DNA of 64,000 nucleotides from CAVTND01 sp963735955 (GCA_963735955.1 CAVTND010000003.1:124001-188000), one strand, 5' to 3'; counted from the stretch's first letter, positions 18,121-28,875 are shown. Program-made: numbers and translations. Notes: generated by a model not told the origin, from the sequence alone.

Positions 18121-19446
18121 ATGGCTGTCCATCACATCGCGTTTGAGCCAGCGGAACACCGCCCGGTGTCGCGCCGCTACGCATGGTCGGTGTTCGCGAT
18201 CCTGGTCGCGCTGATGGTGGTCGACTATGTCGATCGCCAGGTCGTCGTCTCGATGTTCCCGCACCTGAAGAAGCAGTGGGACCTGTCGGACGGCCAGCTC
18301 GGAGGCCTCGTGTCCATCGTCTCGATCATCGTCGCGATCGGCACGGTGCCGCTGTCGCTTCTGGCGGACCGCTGGAGCCGCGTCAAGAGCATCTTCCTGA
18401 TGGTGCTGATCTGGAGTCTGGCGACGATCGCGTGTGCGTTCGCCACCAGCTACCTTCAGCTGATGGGACTGCGCGGCATGGTCGGACTCGGCGAGGCTGC
18501 CTATGGCTCGGTCGGAGTCGCACTGCTCGCTACTCTCTTTCCTCCAAAGATGCGCAGCATCGTTCTCGGCGCTTTCCTCGCGGCCGGCCTCGTCGGATCG
18601 GTGCTTGGCGTCGTGCTCGGCGGCGTGATCGGCGAGCACTGGGGCTGGCAAGCGGGCTTCGGTGTAGTCGGTGTTCCAGGGCTGCTGCTGGCCTTCGTGT
18701 TTCTCCTGATCGTGCGTGACTACAAGACGGTGGCCCTGCCCGAGAAGGACTACACGGGCAGCTCACACCGGCTTTCCGCCCGTGGCGTCGTCGCCGAGCT
18801 GCTCCGCCCGCGCACCGCGCTAATCACTTGCATCGCATCCGGTCTGCAGCTGGTGATGATCTCCACGACCTATGCCTGGATGCCAAGCTTCTTCAACCGC
18901 TTTTACGGGCTGGCGCCCGATCAGGCAGGTCTCAAGACCGGCGTCGTCGTGCTGGTCGGCGGCCTTGGCGCGGTGCTCTGGAGCTTCGTGGCGGATCGAC
19001 TGAGCGTGCGTGTACCCCGCGCCAGGCTTCTGGTTCCAGCCGCGGCTGCGTTTCTGACCAGCGTATTCATGTGTCTCGCGTTTGGCGTCCTGTCGCCGGG
19101 CAATATGCAATTCGCGATGATCATTGCGGGCGCGGCCGTCATGACCGGCAGCATCGGTCCGGTTGCGGCAGTTGTGGTGGATGTCATCCACCCGGGCCTG
19201 CGGGCGACAGCCGCCGCCGTTCTTTCGCTGACGCAAAACCTGTTCGGACTCGCGGCCGGCCCGCTGCTTGCCGGCGTGCTGTCGGACGCCTACGGGCTGC
19301 CATTCGCCCTGTCGGTCATCCCGCTCGCCTGCCTGGTGGCTTCGGTCATGTTCATCTGGGCATCGCGCACCTATGAAAGCGATCTCCGAGACGTCGCGGA
19401 CCTGGAGCCTGCTCCGGTCGACGGCGTGAATCCGCAAGCAGCCTGA
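18121..19446 (+). CDS. Major facilitator superfamily (MFS) transporter
   Basis: 441 aa with 12 predicted membrane segments. The N-terminus RRYAWSVFAILVALMVVDYV-DRQVV and the loop 2-3 motif LADRWSRVKS are typical of organic-acid/anion MFS carriers (ACS/AAHS-like). It is the first gene of a cluster transcribed away from an AraC regulator, so it probably imports the growth substrate of the pathway encoded downstream. The next gene follows after 21 bp. Substrate not identifiable from sequence. Confidence 0.9.
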   Translation: MAVHHIAFEPAEHRPVSRRYAWSVFAILVALMVVDYVDRQVVVSMFPHLKKQWDLSDGQLGGLVSIVSIIVAIGTVPLSLLADRWSRVKSIFLMVLIWSLATIACAFATSYLQLMGLRGMVGLGEAAYGSVGVALLATLFPPKMRSIVLGAFLAAGLVGSVLGVVLGGVIGEHWGWQAGFGVVGVPGLLLAFVFLLIVRDYKTVALPEKDYTGSSHRLSARGVVAELLRPRTALITCIASGLQLVMISTTYAWMPSFFNRFYGLAPDQAGLKTGVVVLVGGLGAVLWSFVADRLSVRVPRARLLVPAAAAFLTSVFMCLAFGVLSPGNMQFAMIIAGAAVMTGSIGPVAAVVVDVIHPGLRATAAAVLSLTQNLFGLAAGPLLAGVLSDAYGLPFALSVIPLACLVASVMFIWASRTYESDLRDVADLEPAPVDGVNPQAA

Positions 19447-19467
19447 AGCCACGACGAGAAAGACACC

Positions 19468-19857
19468 ATGAACATCAGTGACCTGCCCAAAGCCAGCCGA
19501 CCGCAACCAGCACAGAAGCGGGCGAGCGGCAACTGGAATGCCGACTGGGAGCCCTTCGCCAAGCTCGATCCGGCATGGACCGAAAAAGTGATCGCAATGG
19601 CGATTGCCCCGTCCGCGGCCGGAGTGCTCGACCGCAAGACGATCGAACTGATCGGCATTGCGCTCGACGCTTCGTGCACGCACCTGTACGTACCCGGGGT
19701 TCGCCGTCACATTCAGCGCGCGCTGAAGGCGGGCGCGACCAAGGAGGAAATCACCGCAGTTCTGCAGCTGGCCAGCCTCCAGGGGCTGCACAGCATGTGC
19801 GTCGGCGCGCCGATCCTGCTCGCCGAACTGGAAGCCAACGAGCAAACCAGCTCTTGA
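19468..19857 (+). CDS. Carboxymuconolactone decarboxylase (CMD) family protein
   Basis: 129 aa. Core ELIGIALDASCTHLYVPGVR-RHIQRALKAGATKEEI matches the CMD/AhpD fold with the conserved H...H and G-A-T-x-x-E-I helix. It has a single Cys in the active helix (SCTH) rather than the AhpD C-x-x-C pair, so peroxidase activity is unlikely. CMD proteins of this type act as lactone decarboxylases or as accessory proteins in catabolic operons. Lies between the MFS and BKACE genes, spaced 21 and 35 bp. Confidence 0.85.
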   Translation: MNISDLPKASRPQPAQKRASGNWNADWEPFAKLDPAWTEKVIAMAIAPSAAGVLDRKTIELIGIALDASCTHLYVPGVRRHIQRALKAGATKEEITAVLQLASLQGLHSMCVGAPILLAELEANEQTSS

Positions 19858-19892
19858 CCATCATCCACCTCAGACCACGAAAGGAAAACCCC

Positions 19893-20952
19893 ATGAACTT
19901 CCTCGACGGCTCCCTGTTTCCCGAGAACCAGGACAAGCTTGTCATCACCGCCGCGCCGTATGGCCCCGAATGGATTCCCTCCGACTTCCCGGAAGACATC
20001 CCGGTCACGATGGAAGCGCAGGTCCAGAAGGCCGTGGACTGCTACAACGCGGGCGCTACGGTGCTGCACTTGCACGTGCGCGAGCTCGACGGCAAGGGCT
20101 CCAAGCGCCTGTCCAAGTTCAACGAGCTGATCGCCGGCGTGCGCAAGGCCGTGCCGGACCTGATCATCCAGGTCGGCGGCTCGATCTCCTTCGCGCCCGA
20201 GACTGAAGGCTCCCACGCCAAGTGGCTGTCCGACGACACGCGCCACATGCTGGCCGAGCTCGACTCCCAAGCCGGACCAGGTGACCGTCACCGTCAACAC
20301 GACGCAGATGAACGTGGTCGAGCAGATGGAAATCGCGGATATCGCCGGCACGTCGCTGGCCGATCCACAGAACTACCAGGCCTACCGCGAGATGATCGTC
20401 CCCTCCGCCCCGAGCTGGGTCGAGGAGCACGTGCGCCGCCTGAGCGCCGCCGGCATCCAGAGCGCCTTTCAGTTCTACAACATCAATAGCTACGAGACCG
20501 TGGAGCGGCTGATCCGCCGCGGCGTCTACAAGGGCCCGCTGGTGTGCAACTGGGTGGCGATCGGCGGCGGCATGGACCAGCCGACGGTCTACAGCCTGTC
20601 GAACTTCCTGCGCGCGATCCCCGACGGCACCATGCTGACCGTCGAAAGCAGCATGCGCAACGTGCTGCCGATCAACATGATGGGCCTGGCGATGGGCCTG
20701 CACGTGCGCTGCGGCATCGAGGACACCCTCTGGAACCAGTCGCGCACCGAGAAGATGTCGACCGTGAAGCAGATCGAGCAGCTGGTGCGCATCTCGCGCG
20801 AGTTCGGCCGCGAAGTCGCCACCGGCAAGGAAGCGCGCAAGATCTGCAAGATCGGCGTGTTCTACGACACGGTCGAAGAGACGCTGGCCGCCAACGGCTT
20901 CGCCCCGAACGCCAAGGGCCGGCAGCAGGGCTTCCTGCGCAAAGCCGCCTGA
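19893..20952 (+). CDS. Beta-keto acid cleavage enzyme (BKACE, DUF849), one frameshift
   Basis: Zn-dependent enzyme family that condenses a beta-keto acid with acetyl-CoA and cleaves it to acetoacetate and an acyl-CoA (Kce in lysine fermentation, dehydrocarnitine cleavage). The start MNFLDGSLFPENQDKLVITA and the metal-binding TVLHLHVRELDGKGSKR (HxH) are visible; the second half holds TQMNVVEQMEIADIAG, QFYNINSYETVERL and NMMGLAMGLHVRCGIEDTLW. One extra C in the CCC at about 20266-20270 breaks the frame; removing it restores about 352 aa. It implies that the pathway of this cluster passes through a beta-keto acid. Confidence 0.85.
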
Positions 20953-20982
20953 CGTGACGGAAACTCAGCAAGGACGACAGCC

Positions 20983-21964
20983 ATGGCGCAAGCGATAAAG
21001 TTCGACAAGCCCGGCGGACCCGAGGTGCTACGCCTCGAGGAAGTGTCCGTCGGCAATCCCGGGCCTGGCCAGGTGCGCCTGCGCCACGTGGCGGTCGGCC
21101 TCAACTTTGCCGATACGTACTTTCGCAGCGGCGTCTATCCGGTGCCGCTGCCAGCCGGCATGGGAGTCGAGGCCTCCGGCGTGGTGGAGGCGGTCGGCGA
21201 AGGCGTAAACAACGTCGCCAAGGGCGACCGCGTCACGTACACCGGTTTCATCAACACGCTCGGCGCCTACAGCACCGAGCGCCTGATACCGGCCGCACCG
21301 CTGATCAAGCTGCCGGAGGGCATCTCGTGCGAGACCGCGGCAGCGATGACGATGCGCGGTCTGACGTCGTCCTACCTGATGCGCCGCATCTGGCCGCTCA
21401 GGGCCGGGGACGCGATCCTGCTGCACGCTGCCGCCGGCGGCGTCGGCCTGATCGTGTCGCAATGGGCCAAGCTGCTCGGGCTTACCGTCATCGGTACCGT
21501 GTCTTCCGAAGAGAAAGCGGCGGTAGCCCGCGCCCACGGCTGCGACCACGTCATCTTCTATCGCAAGGAAGACGTGGCCAAGCGCGTGCGTGAGCTAACC
21601 AATGGCGTCGGTGTGGCGGTCGTTTATGACAGCGTCGGCAAGGACACATTCGCCGGTTCAATTGACTCGCTCCGGCGGCGCGGATTGCTGGTGTGTGTCG
21701 GCACGGCCTCGGGTCCGGTGCCGCCGATCGATGCGACCCAACTCGCGGTCAAGGGATCGGTGTACGTCACGCGTCCCGCACTCGCCGACTACATTGCCGA
21801 CCCGGCGGAAAAAGCCGAGCTCGCAGGCGAGCTGTTTGGACATGTGGCCGCAGGCAGGATCCGGATCGAGATCAACCAGCGCTATGCGCTTGAAGGATGC
21901 GGCGCAGGCGCATCTCGATCTTGAATCACGCAAGACCACCGGATCCTCGATCTTCGTGATCTGA
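20983..21964 (+). CDS. Zn-independent quinone oxidoreductase (QOR, MDR superfamily), frameshift near the end
   Basis: About 326 aa. Features of NADPH:quinone oxidoreductase are clear: MAQAIKFDKPGGPEVLRLEE, GLNFADTYFRSGVYP, GMGVEASGVVEAVGEGV and the nucleotide-binding HAAAGGVGLIVSQWAKLLG. No zinc-ligand cysteines. An extra T near 21891 moves the end out of frame; the intact tail would read RYALKDAAQAHLDLESRKTT and end at 21964. It follows the BKACE gene by 30 bp. It probably reduces an unsaturated or quinone-like intermediate of the pathway (inference). Confidence 0.85.
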
Positions 21965-22019
21965 CCACAACGACCATACGAATTGAACAAGCGAACTGAA
22001 TGATGTACTGGAGGAATCA

Positions 22020-22926
22020 ATGAGCACCGCCACTGCTACCGCGCCTGCCGTCGTCCGCTCGAGCGGGCGCGGCTCGATCCGGGTCGAGCCCCTCACTTGC
22101 GCGATCGGTGCGCTGCTCGAAAACGTAAACCTCGGCGCTGCCGCACGCGATGACGGGCTGTTCGCGGAGATCCGCGCACTGCTGCTCAAGCATCGCGTCC
22201 TGTTCCTGCACGACCAGGACATGACGCGCGCCGAGCATGTCGCCTTCGCGCGCCGCTTCGGCGAGCTCGAGGACCATCCGGTCGCCGGCAGCGATCCGGA
22301 CAACCCGGGCCTCGTGCGCATCTACAAGGGCCCCGATTCGCGCAACGAGCAATACGAGAACGCGTGGCATTGCGACACGACGTGGCGCGAATGCCCGCAG
22401 TTCGGGGCGGTGCTGCGCTGTACCGAGACGCCTGTCGGTCGGGGGCGACATGCTGTGGGCCAACATGGTCATGGCCTACGACCGGTTGCCCGACGATATC
22501 AAGTCAAAAATTGCCAATCTGCGCGCCCGCCACAGCATCGAAGCGAGCTTCGGTGCCGCGATGCCAATCGAGAAGCGCCTGGCATTGAAGGCGCAATACC
22601 CGGATGCCGAGCACCCGGTGGTGCGTACACACCCGGAAACGGACGAGAAGATCCTGTTCGTCAACGCCTTCACCACGCACTTCACCAACTACCACACACC
22701 GGAGAACGTCCGCTTCGGGCAGGACGCCAATCCCGGTGCGAGCCAGCTGCTCAACTACCTGACCAGCCAGGCCTACATCCCGGAGTTCCAGGTCCGCTTC
22801 AAGTTTCGCCGCAACAGCGTCGCGATCTGGGACAACCGCTGCACACAGCACTATGCAGTTCAGGACTTTTGGCCAGCGGTGCGAAACCTGGAGCGCGCCG
22901 GGATCATCGGCGACCGGCCCTATTAG
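22020..22926 (+). CDS. TauD/TfdA family Fe(II)/2-oxoglutarate dioxygenase, copy 1 (one frameshift)
   Basis: About 302 aa. The facial triad is visible: AWHCDTTW (H-x-D) and the distal His in NRCTQHYAV, with the 2-oxoglutarate-binding Arg near the end (NLERAG). TfdA/TauD enzymes hydroxylate a substrate next to a heteroatom and so cleave ethers, sulfonates or similar bonds. A frameshift at about 22430 lies just before VGGDMLWANMV; the neighbouring copy shows the intact reading. It is about three-quarters identical to the next gene, with blocks of nearly identical DNA. Confidence 0.85.
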
Positions 22927-23029
22927 CCGCCCGCGGCCTTGCACATCGAACAGGCGAACATCGACCCATAACCCGAACTGCCGTCGTGAGGACCTCGGTG
23001 GCAGTCCAGAACCCAACCGGAGAATCATC

Positions 23030-23935
23030 ATGTCCGACACACTCACCGCCGCCCCCGCGGTTTCCCGTACCGGAACGCGCGGCTCAATCAAGGTCGAACC
23101 GCTCACCTGCACGATCGGGGCGTTGCTCGAGAACGTCAACCTTGGCGTCGCTTCGCGTGAGCCCGAACTCGTCGCCGAGATCCGCGCGCTGCTGCTCAAA
23201 CACAGGGTGCTGTTCTTCCGCGACCAGGACATCACGCGCGCCGAACACGTCGCCTTCGCGCGCAACTTCGGCGAGCTCGAGGACCATCCGGTCGCCGGCA
23301 GCGATCCTGACAACCCGGGCCTCGTGCGCATCTACAAGTCGCCGGACACACCGAACGACCGCTACGAGAACGCGTGGCATACCGATGCGACCTGGCGCGA
23401 CAAACCGCCGTTCGGCTGTGTGCTGCGCTGTATCGAGGGCCCGGCGGTCGGCGGGGACACGATGTGGGTGAACATGGTCGAGGCCTACGCCCGCCTGCCC
23501 GATGACATCAAGGCCAAGATCGCCGGCCTGCGCGCCCGCCACAGCATCGAAGCGAGCTTCGGCGCGGCGATGCCGACCGAAAAGCGTCTCGCACTGAAGG
23601 CGCAGTTCCCGGATGCCGAGCATCCGGTCGTGCGCACGCACCCGGAAACTCGTGAAAAGGTCCTGTTCGTCAATGCCTTCACCACGCACTTCACCAACTA
23701 CCACACACCGGAGAACGTGCGCTTCGGGCAGGACGCCAATCCCGGCGCCAGCCAGTTGCTCAATTACCTGACCAGCCAGGCCTATATCCCGGAGTTCCAG
23801 GTGCGCTGGCGCTGGAAGCCCAACAGCATGGCAATGTGGGACAACCGATCGACGCAGCATTACGCGGTCATGGACTACCCGCCCTGCCACCGCAAGATGG
23901 AACGCGCCGGAATCATCGGCGACGCGACATTCTGA
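23030..23935 (+). CDS. TauD/TfdA family Fe(II)/2-oxoglutarate dioxygenase, copy 2 (intact)
   Basis: 301 aa, intact. Metal ligands AWHTDATW (H-x-D) and NRSTQHYAVMDY (distal H), C-terminal Arg in KMERAG. ATG 23030 gives an N-terminus aligned with copy 1 (RGSIKVEPLTCTIGALLENV); the longer ORF upstream is not used. The main differences from copy 1 are close to the active site (HTDATWRDKPPFG versus HCDTTWRECPQFG) and near the C-terminus, suggesting different substrate preference, for instance for enantiomers, as in dichlorprop degraders (inference). Confidence 0.9.
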   Translation: MSDTLTAAPAVSRTGTRGSIKVEPLTCTIGALLENVNLGVASREPELVAEIRALLLKHRVLFFRDQDITRAEHVAFARNFGELEDHPVAGSDPDNPGLVRIYKSPDTPNDRYENAWHTDATWRDKPPFGCVLRCIEGPAVGGDTMWVNMVEAYARLPDDIKAKIAGLRARHSIEASFGAAMPTEKRLALKAQFPDAEHPVVRTHPETREKVLFVNAFTTHFTNYHTPENVRFGQDANPGASQLLNYLTSQAYIPEFQVRWRWKPNSMAMWDNRSTQHYAVMDYPPCHRKMERAGIIGDATF

Positions 23936-24009
23936 TTTCAAAAGGTCCGCCCGGGCTGTTGCAGAACATTCCTGCGGCTCCCTTCGGACCGGAAACTAGG
24001 AGAAAGACC

Positions 24010-25062
24010 ATGTATCGCCACCTTCTGGTCCCTGTCGATGACTCCATGTTGTCGACCGAGGTTGTGCGCCAGGCAGTTGTCTTCGCAAAGTCCCTCGGCG
24101 CCAAAATCACGTTCTTTCATGCCAAGGAGGACTACGGTGCGACCAGCGCTGCGGCGCTCGAGCGCGTGGTCTGGCCTGCGGCCTTCAACGACCAGATCGC
24201 CGGAGAAGCGCGCGCCATTCTGGCCAAGGCAACCGTGGTCGCACGCGAGGGCGAAATCGAACACGACGTGCTGATCGTGACGGCCAATCGCCCCTACGAG
24301 GCGATCCTGCGTGCTGCCGAGTCGCGCGGCTGCGACCTGATCTTCATCGCCTCGCATGGCCGGCGTGGCATCAAGGGGCTGATGCTCGGTTCGCAGACAC
24401 AGAAGCTGCTGCAGCAGACAACCATACCGGTACTGGTGGCCACGGTCGAAAGCAACGTGCTGGCGTCGGAGCTGATACCGGCGATCGCGGTACTGCGCGA
24501 CGAGCATCGTTCGCTGGCCGCCGTTGTGCATGGCCTCGAGCTGCTGGTGCGCGAAGTGCGGGCGACCGGAAAGCCACCGCGATTCGACCTGCTGAAGTCG
24601 ATGCTCTACTACATCCGCGAGTTTCCCGAAAAGCTGCACCATCCGAAGGAAGACCACTTCCTGTTCAAGAAACTGCGCGAGCGCACCTCGGAGTTCAACG
24701 ACGTGCTGGACGAGTTGCAGCACCAGCATCGCGAGAGTGCGCACTACGTCGACAAGCTGGAGGAAAGCATTGCCCGCTACGAGGCCGACCCCGAGGGCGG
24801 GCTCGAGCAGTTCGCCGAGGCGGCAAATCGCTTTGCCACCGGCCAGGAGCAGCACATGCGCCTCGAAACCAGGGTGATCATCCCAGCAGCGCGCCAGCAC
24901 CTGACGGCCGATGACTGGGCCGAAGTCAGCCGGGCATTCGCCACGAACGGCGATCCGCGCTTCAGTGCCGACACCGATGAGGAGTTCCGGCAACTGTTCA
25001 CCCGAATCCAGAACCTCGCTCCGGAGCGCGCCGCCGGCGGTGCCGAGCGGGTACCTGGTTGA
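24010..25062 (+). CDS. UspA-hemerythrin fusion protein
   Basis: 350 aa in two parts. Residues 1-about 147 are a universal stress protein (MYRHLLVPVDDSMLSTEVVR; the ATP-binding-type ASHGRRGIKGLMLGSQTQKL). Residues about 158-300 are a hemerythrin-like four-helix domain with spaced histidines: LRDEHRSLAAVVHGLE, EKLHHPKEDHFLF, QHQHRESAHYVDKL and QEQHMRLETRVIIP. These could bind a di-iron centre that senses or stores oxygen or nitric oxide. It follows the dioxygenase genes by 75 bp. A role in protecting or supplying the oxygen- and iron-dependent enzymes next door is possible but inferred. Confidence 0.88.
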   Translation: MYRHLLVPVDDSMLSTEVVRQAVVFAKSLGAKITFFHAKEDYGATSAAALERVVWPAAFNDQIAGEARAILAKATVVAREGEIEHDVLIVTANRPYEAILRAAESRGCDLIFIASHGRRGIKGLMLGSQTQKLLQQTTIPVLVATVESNVLASELIPAIAVLRDEHRSLAAVVHGLELLVREVRATGKPPRFDLLKSMLYYIREFPEKLHHPKEDHFLFKKLRERTSEFNDVLDELQHQHRESAHYVDKLEESIARYEADPEGGLEQFAEAANRFATGQEQHMRLETRVIIPAARQHLTADDWAEVSRAFATNGDPRFSADTDEEFRQLFTRIQNLAPERAAGGAERVPG

Positions 25063-25165
25063 ATAGACGGCAGCCGATAATCCCGGCACGATCTAGGCGC
25101 CCTGTCCGGAGCAGGCAGGGCGCTGCTGTGCACGCTGCACACGATCGAAGGCCAGGGAGAGCTTC

Positions 25166-25642
25166 ATGGGACCGAACGGTTACAGCATGACCACGCTGCG
25201 AAACTTCGTGGGCAAGGAAATCGGCGTCTCCGGATGGCATGACGTAGACCAGCGACGCATCGATGAATTCGCCGATTGCACGGGTGACCGGCAATGGATT
25301 CACGTCGACGTCGAGCGTGCAAAGCGCGAAAGTCCATTCGGAGGCACCATTGCGCACGGATATCTGACGCTGTCACTGGCCGCTGCACTCGCGATGGAAG
25401 CGGGCATCATTCCCGGTGACGCGACGGCCGCGCTGAACTACGGCCTCGACAAGGTGCGTTTCTTGGCACCGGTCAAGGCCGGCAGCCGGGTGCGCAACCG
25501 ACTGGTGCTGCTTGCCGTGGAGGACAAAGGGCCACAGCGCGCACTGATCACGCTGCAGAACACGATCGAGATCGAAGGCGAGGACAAGCCGGCACTGATC
25601 GCTGAGACCCTTGCGTTGCTGATGCGCGGGCGCGCGAGCTGA
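25166..25642 (+). CDS. MaoC-like (R)-specific enoyl-CoA hydratase
   Basis: 158 aa, single hot-dog fold. Contains the hydratase motif FADCTGDRQWIHVDVERAK (catalytic D and H) and FGGTIAHGYLTLSL. Start 25166 is backed by AGGGAGAG just upstream; ATG 25187 is an alternative and gives an N-terminus closer to homologues. It lies 104 bp after the UspA-hemerythrin gene and 25 bp before an alpha/beta hydrolase gene. It would hydrate a trans-2-enoyl-CoA to the (R)-3-hydroxyacyl-CoA, useful for PHA precursor supply or the catabolic pathway. Confidence 0.9.
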   Translation: MGPNGYSMTTLRNFVGKEIGVSGWHDVDQRRIDEFADCTGDRQWIHVDVERAKRESPFGGTIAHGYLTLSLAAALAMEAGIIPGDATAALNYGLDKVRFLAPVKAGSRVRNRLVLLAVEDKGPQRALITLQNTIEIEGEDKPALIAETLALLMRGRAS

Positions 25643-25666
25643 CCGGAAATAGGACACGGGACGACG

Positions 25667-26596
25667 ATGGCGCGACAGCGATTGAACTCTGACCGGCACG
25701 AATCCATGCGCATCGCAGATGGCGAGGTCGGCGGCCACCGGATCCGATACGCAGTCCGTCCAGGGGATCCAGCGCGCTGTCCACTGCTGATCTTCAACGG
25801 CCTGGGGGCAAACATCGAACTTGCAATGCCATTCGTCGAGGCGCTGTCCAAACCGCCAGTGGTGATCTTCGACATACCGGGCGTCGGCGGCTCGCCAACG
25901 CCACGATTTCCATATCGGCCTTCCTGCATGGCCAGGGTTGCCGCGGAGCTGCTCGACCAGCTTGGCTACGACACCGCCGACGTGCTCGGCGTCTCCTGGG
26001 GCGGCGCCGTCGCGCAGCAGTTCGCATTTCAGTATGCATCGCGCTGTCGCCGCCTCGTGCTGGCTGCGACCTCCACTGGCTCACTGATGGTGCCGGCGCA
26101 TCCGGCGGTGATGCTCAAGATGGCAACACCTCGGCGCTACCTCGACCTTGAACATGCGCAACGGGTCGCCGGCGACATTTATGGTGGCGCGTTCCGCACG
26201 AATCCCCAGCTTGTGGCGGACACATTCCGCCATGTGCGTTTTGCGAGCCGGCGCGGTTATTTCCTGCAGCTGGCCGCCACCGTCGGCTGGACCAGCCTGC
26301 CATGGCTCCTCCTACTCGGCCAGCCAACGCTCGTCATGGCCGGTACCGACGATCCGATCGTGCCACTGGCGAACGCACACATATTGCATTGGTTCATCCC
26401 CGACGCGCGGCTCGCGATTCTCGACTGTGGGCACCTGTTTCTCGTGACGCGCGCCGAGGAATCGGCGCGCGAAGTCGAATCCTTCCTGACCGAGGCTGCA
26501 GAGCCTTCCGACAAACACGATCGCGCCGTCGACCGGGCCCCGGCAAACCCGGCTTTCGCGCGCGCCGGACGGCGTGCGCCGCCACGGAGCAACTGA
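25667..26596 (+). CDS. Alpha/beta hydrolase similar to intracellular PHA depolymerase
   Basis: 309 aa. Catalytic residues of the alpha/beta hydrolase fold are visible: Ser in VLGVSWGGAVAQQFA, Asp in AGTDDPIVP and His in DCGHLFLVT. The order and the segments LLIFNGLGANIEL and RRGYFLQLAATVGWTSLPWL match medium-chain-length PhaZ depolymerases. The preceding MaoC hydratase gene (PhaJ-like role) fits with PHA metabolism. The last about 35 residues are charged and low in complexity. Other acyl-ester substrates cannot be excluded. Confidence 0.8.
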   Translation: MARQRLNSDRHESMRIADGEVGGHRIRYAVRPGDPARCPLLIFNGLGANIELAMPFVEALSKPPVVIFDIPGVGGSPTPRFPYRPSCMARVAAELLDQLGYDTADVLGVSWGGAVAQQFAFQYASRCRRLVLAATSTGSLMVPAHPAVMLKMATPRRYLDLEHAQRVAGDIYGGAFRTNPQLVADTFRHVRFASRRGYFLQLAATVGWTSLPWLLLLGQPTLVMAGTDDPIVPLANAHILHWFIPDARLAILDCGHLFLVTRAEESAREVESFLTEAAEPSDKHDRAVDRAPANPAFARAGRRAPPRSN

Positions 26597-26624
26597 TCAG
26601 TACGTACCGACAAGAACGCGCGCC

Positions 26625-27191
26625 ATGAACGCAAGCACCGCACCGACCGTTGTGATCGTCCCCGGACTGCGTGACCACGTCGAAAGTCACTGGCAGACCA
26701 TCCTCGCCGCGCAACTGCCGAAGTCGGTGACAGTGCCGCGGATGGAAGTTGACAAGCTCTCCTGCGGGACCTGGGTGGCGCTGCTCGAGAGCACGCTGCA
26801 GGCGATCGACGGTCCGGTCGTGCTTGTCGCTCATAGCGGCGGCGTGATGATCACCGTGCACTGGGCACGGCAACACCGACGCCCGATTCATGGCGCGTTG
26901 CTCGCCGCACCACCGGACTTTGAGACACCGCTGCCCGACGGCTACCCGACGATGGAGACGCTGCAGGCCAACGGCTGGCTGCCCACGCCGCGCGAACGGC
27001 TGCCGTTCCCGAGCATCGTGGCAGCAAGCACCAACGATCCGCTCGGGCGCTTCGACCGCGTCGCGGAACTCGCCGCCGCTTGGGGAAGCAGGCTCGTCGA
27101 CGTCGGTGCGGTCGGCCACCTCAATCCTGCCGCGGGTTACGGCCCGTGGCCGCGGGCGGAAGCCTTTGTACGTGAACTGAGCGACCCGTGA
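26625..27191 (+). CDS. RBBP9/YdeN-type alpha/beta hydrolase
   Basis: 188 aa. VVIVPGLRDHVESHWQTIL is the start pattern of the RBBP9/YdeN serine hydrolases, with nucleophile Ser in VAHSGGVMI, Asp in STNDPLGRF and His in GAVGHLNPAAGYGPWP. ATG 26625 was chosen because the conserved core starts a few residues later. It lies 28 bp after the PhaZ-like gene and is probably the same transcript. Substrate unknown. Confidence 0.85.
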   Translation: MNASTAPTVVIVPGLRDHVESHWQTILAAQLPKSVTVPRMEVDKLSCGTWVALLESTLQAIDGPVVLVAHSGGVMITVHWARQHRRPIHGALLAAPPDFETPLPDGYPTMETLQANGWLPTPRERLPFPSIVAASTNDPLGRFDRVAELAAAWGSRLVDVGAVGHLNPAAGYGPWPRAEAFVRELSDP

Positions 27192-27209
27192 CTCCACGAT
27201 GAGAGAGCC

Positions 27210-27581
27210 ATGCGTAGTACTCATCTCGCTTTGATTCCCGCGTTCATCTTCATCGCACTGATGAGCACGATGGCGGATGCGCAACGAGTCGGCGGAGGAG
27301 ACCGGGGTGGCGACCGGCGTCCGATCGGGCCCACCACTCTGCCGGCGGTGGAAAACTATGCGCCATTATCCGTGGGCGTTTATGAAGTCGTCTCCGTCCA
27401 AACATCCAACCGGATAGTTCGTTTGCGCGCGACCGATGGGAAAACGGCGGACGTCAGCGTTGCCGAGCACGTTTACGATCTCTCCAAGTTGAAGGCTGGC
27501 GACAAAGTGAAGGTCGACTTCTTTCAACCGGATGAGGCGAATCCGAAAGTGAGCGCTGCCGGTATCTGGCCTGTGCAGTAG
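27210..27581 (+). CDS. Small secreted DUF5666-like protein
   Basis: 123 aa. A signal peptide (LALIPAFIFIALMSTMADA) is followed by a Gly/Arg-rich linker and a beta-rich domain, YEVVSVQTSNRIVRLRATDG then LSKLKAGDKVKVDFFQP. The order of strands and the K-x-G-D-K-V turn recall the repeats in the proteins at 1362-1956 and 50489-51103, here as a single unit. GAGAGAG before the ATG serves as ribosome-binding site. It ends 4 bp from the convergent serS stop. No function known. Confidence 0.7.
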   Translation: MRSTHLALIPAFIFIALMSTMADAQRVGGGDRGGDRRPIGPTTLPAVENYAPLSVGVYEVVSVQTSNRIVRLRATDGKTADVSVAEHVYDLSKLKAGDKVKVDFFQPDEANPKVSAAGIWPVQ

Positions 27582-27585
27582 CCTT

Positions 27586-28875
<1,290 letters not shown>

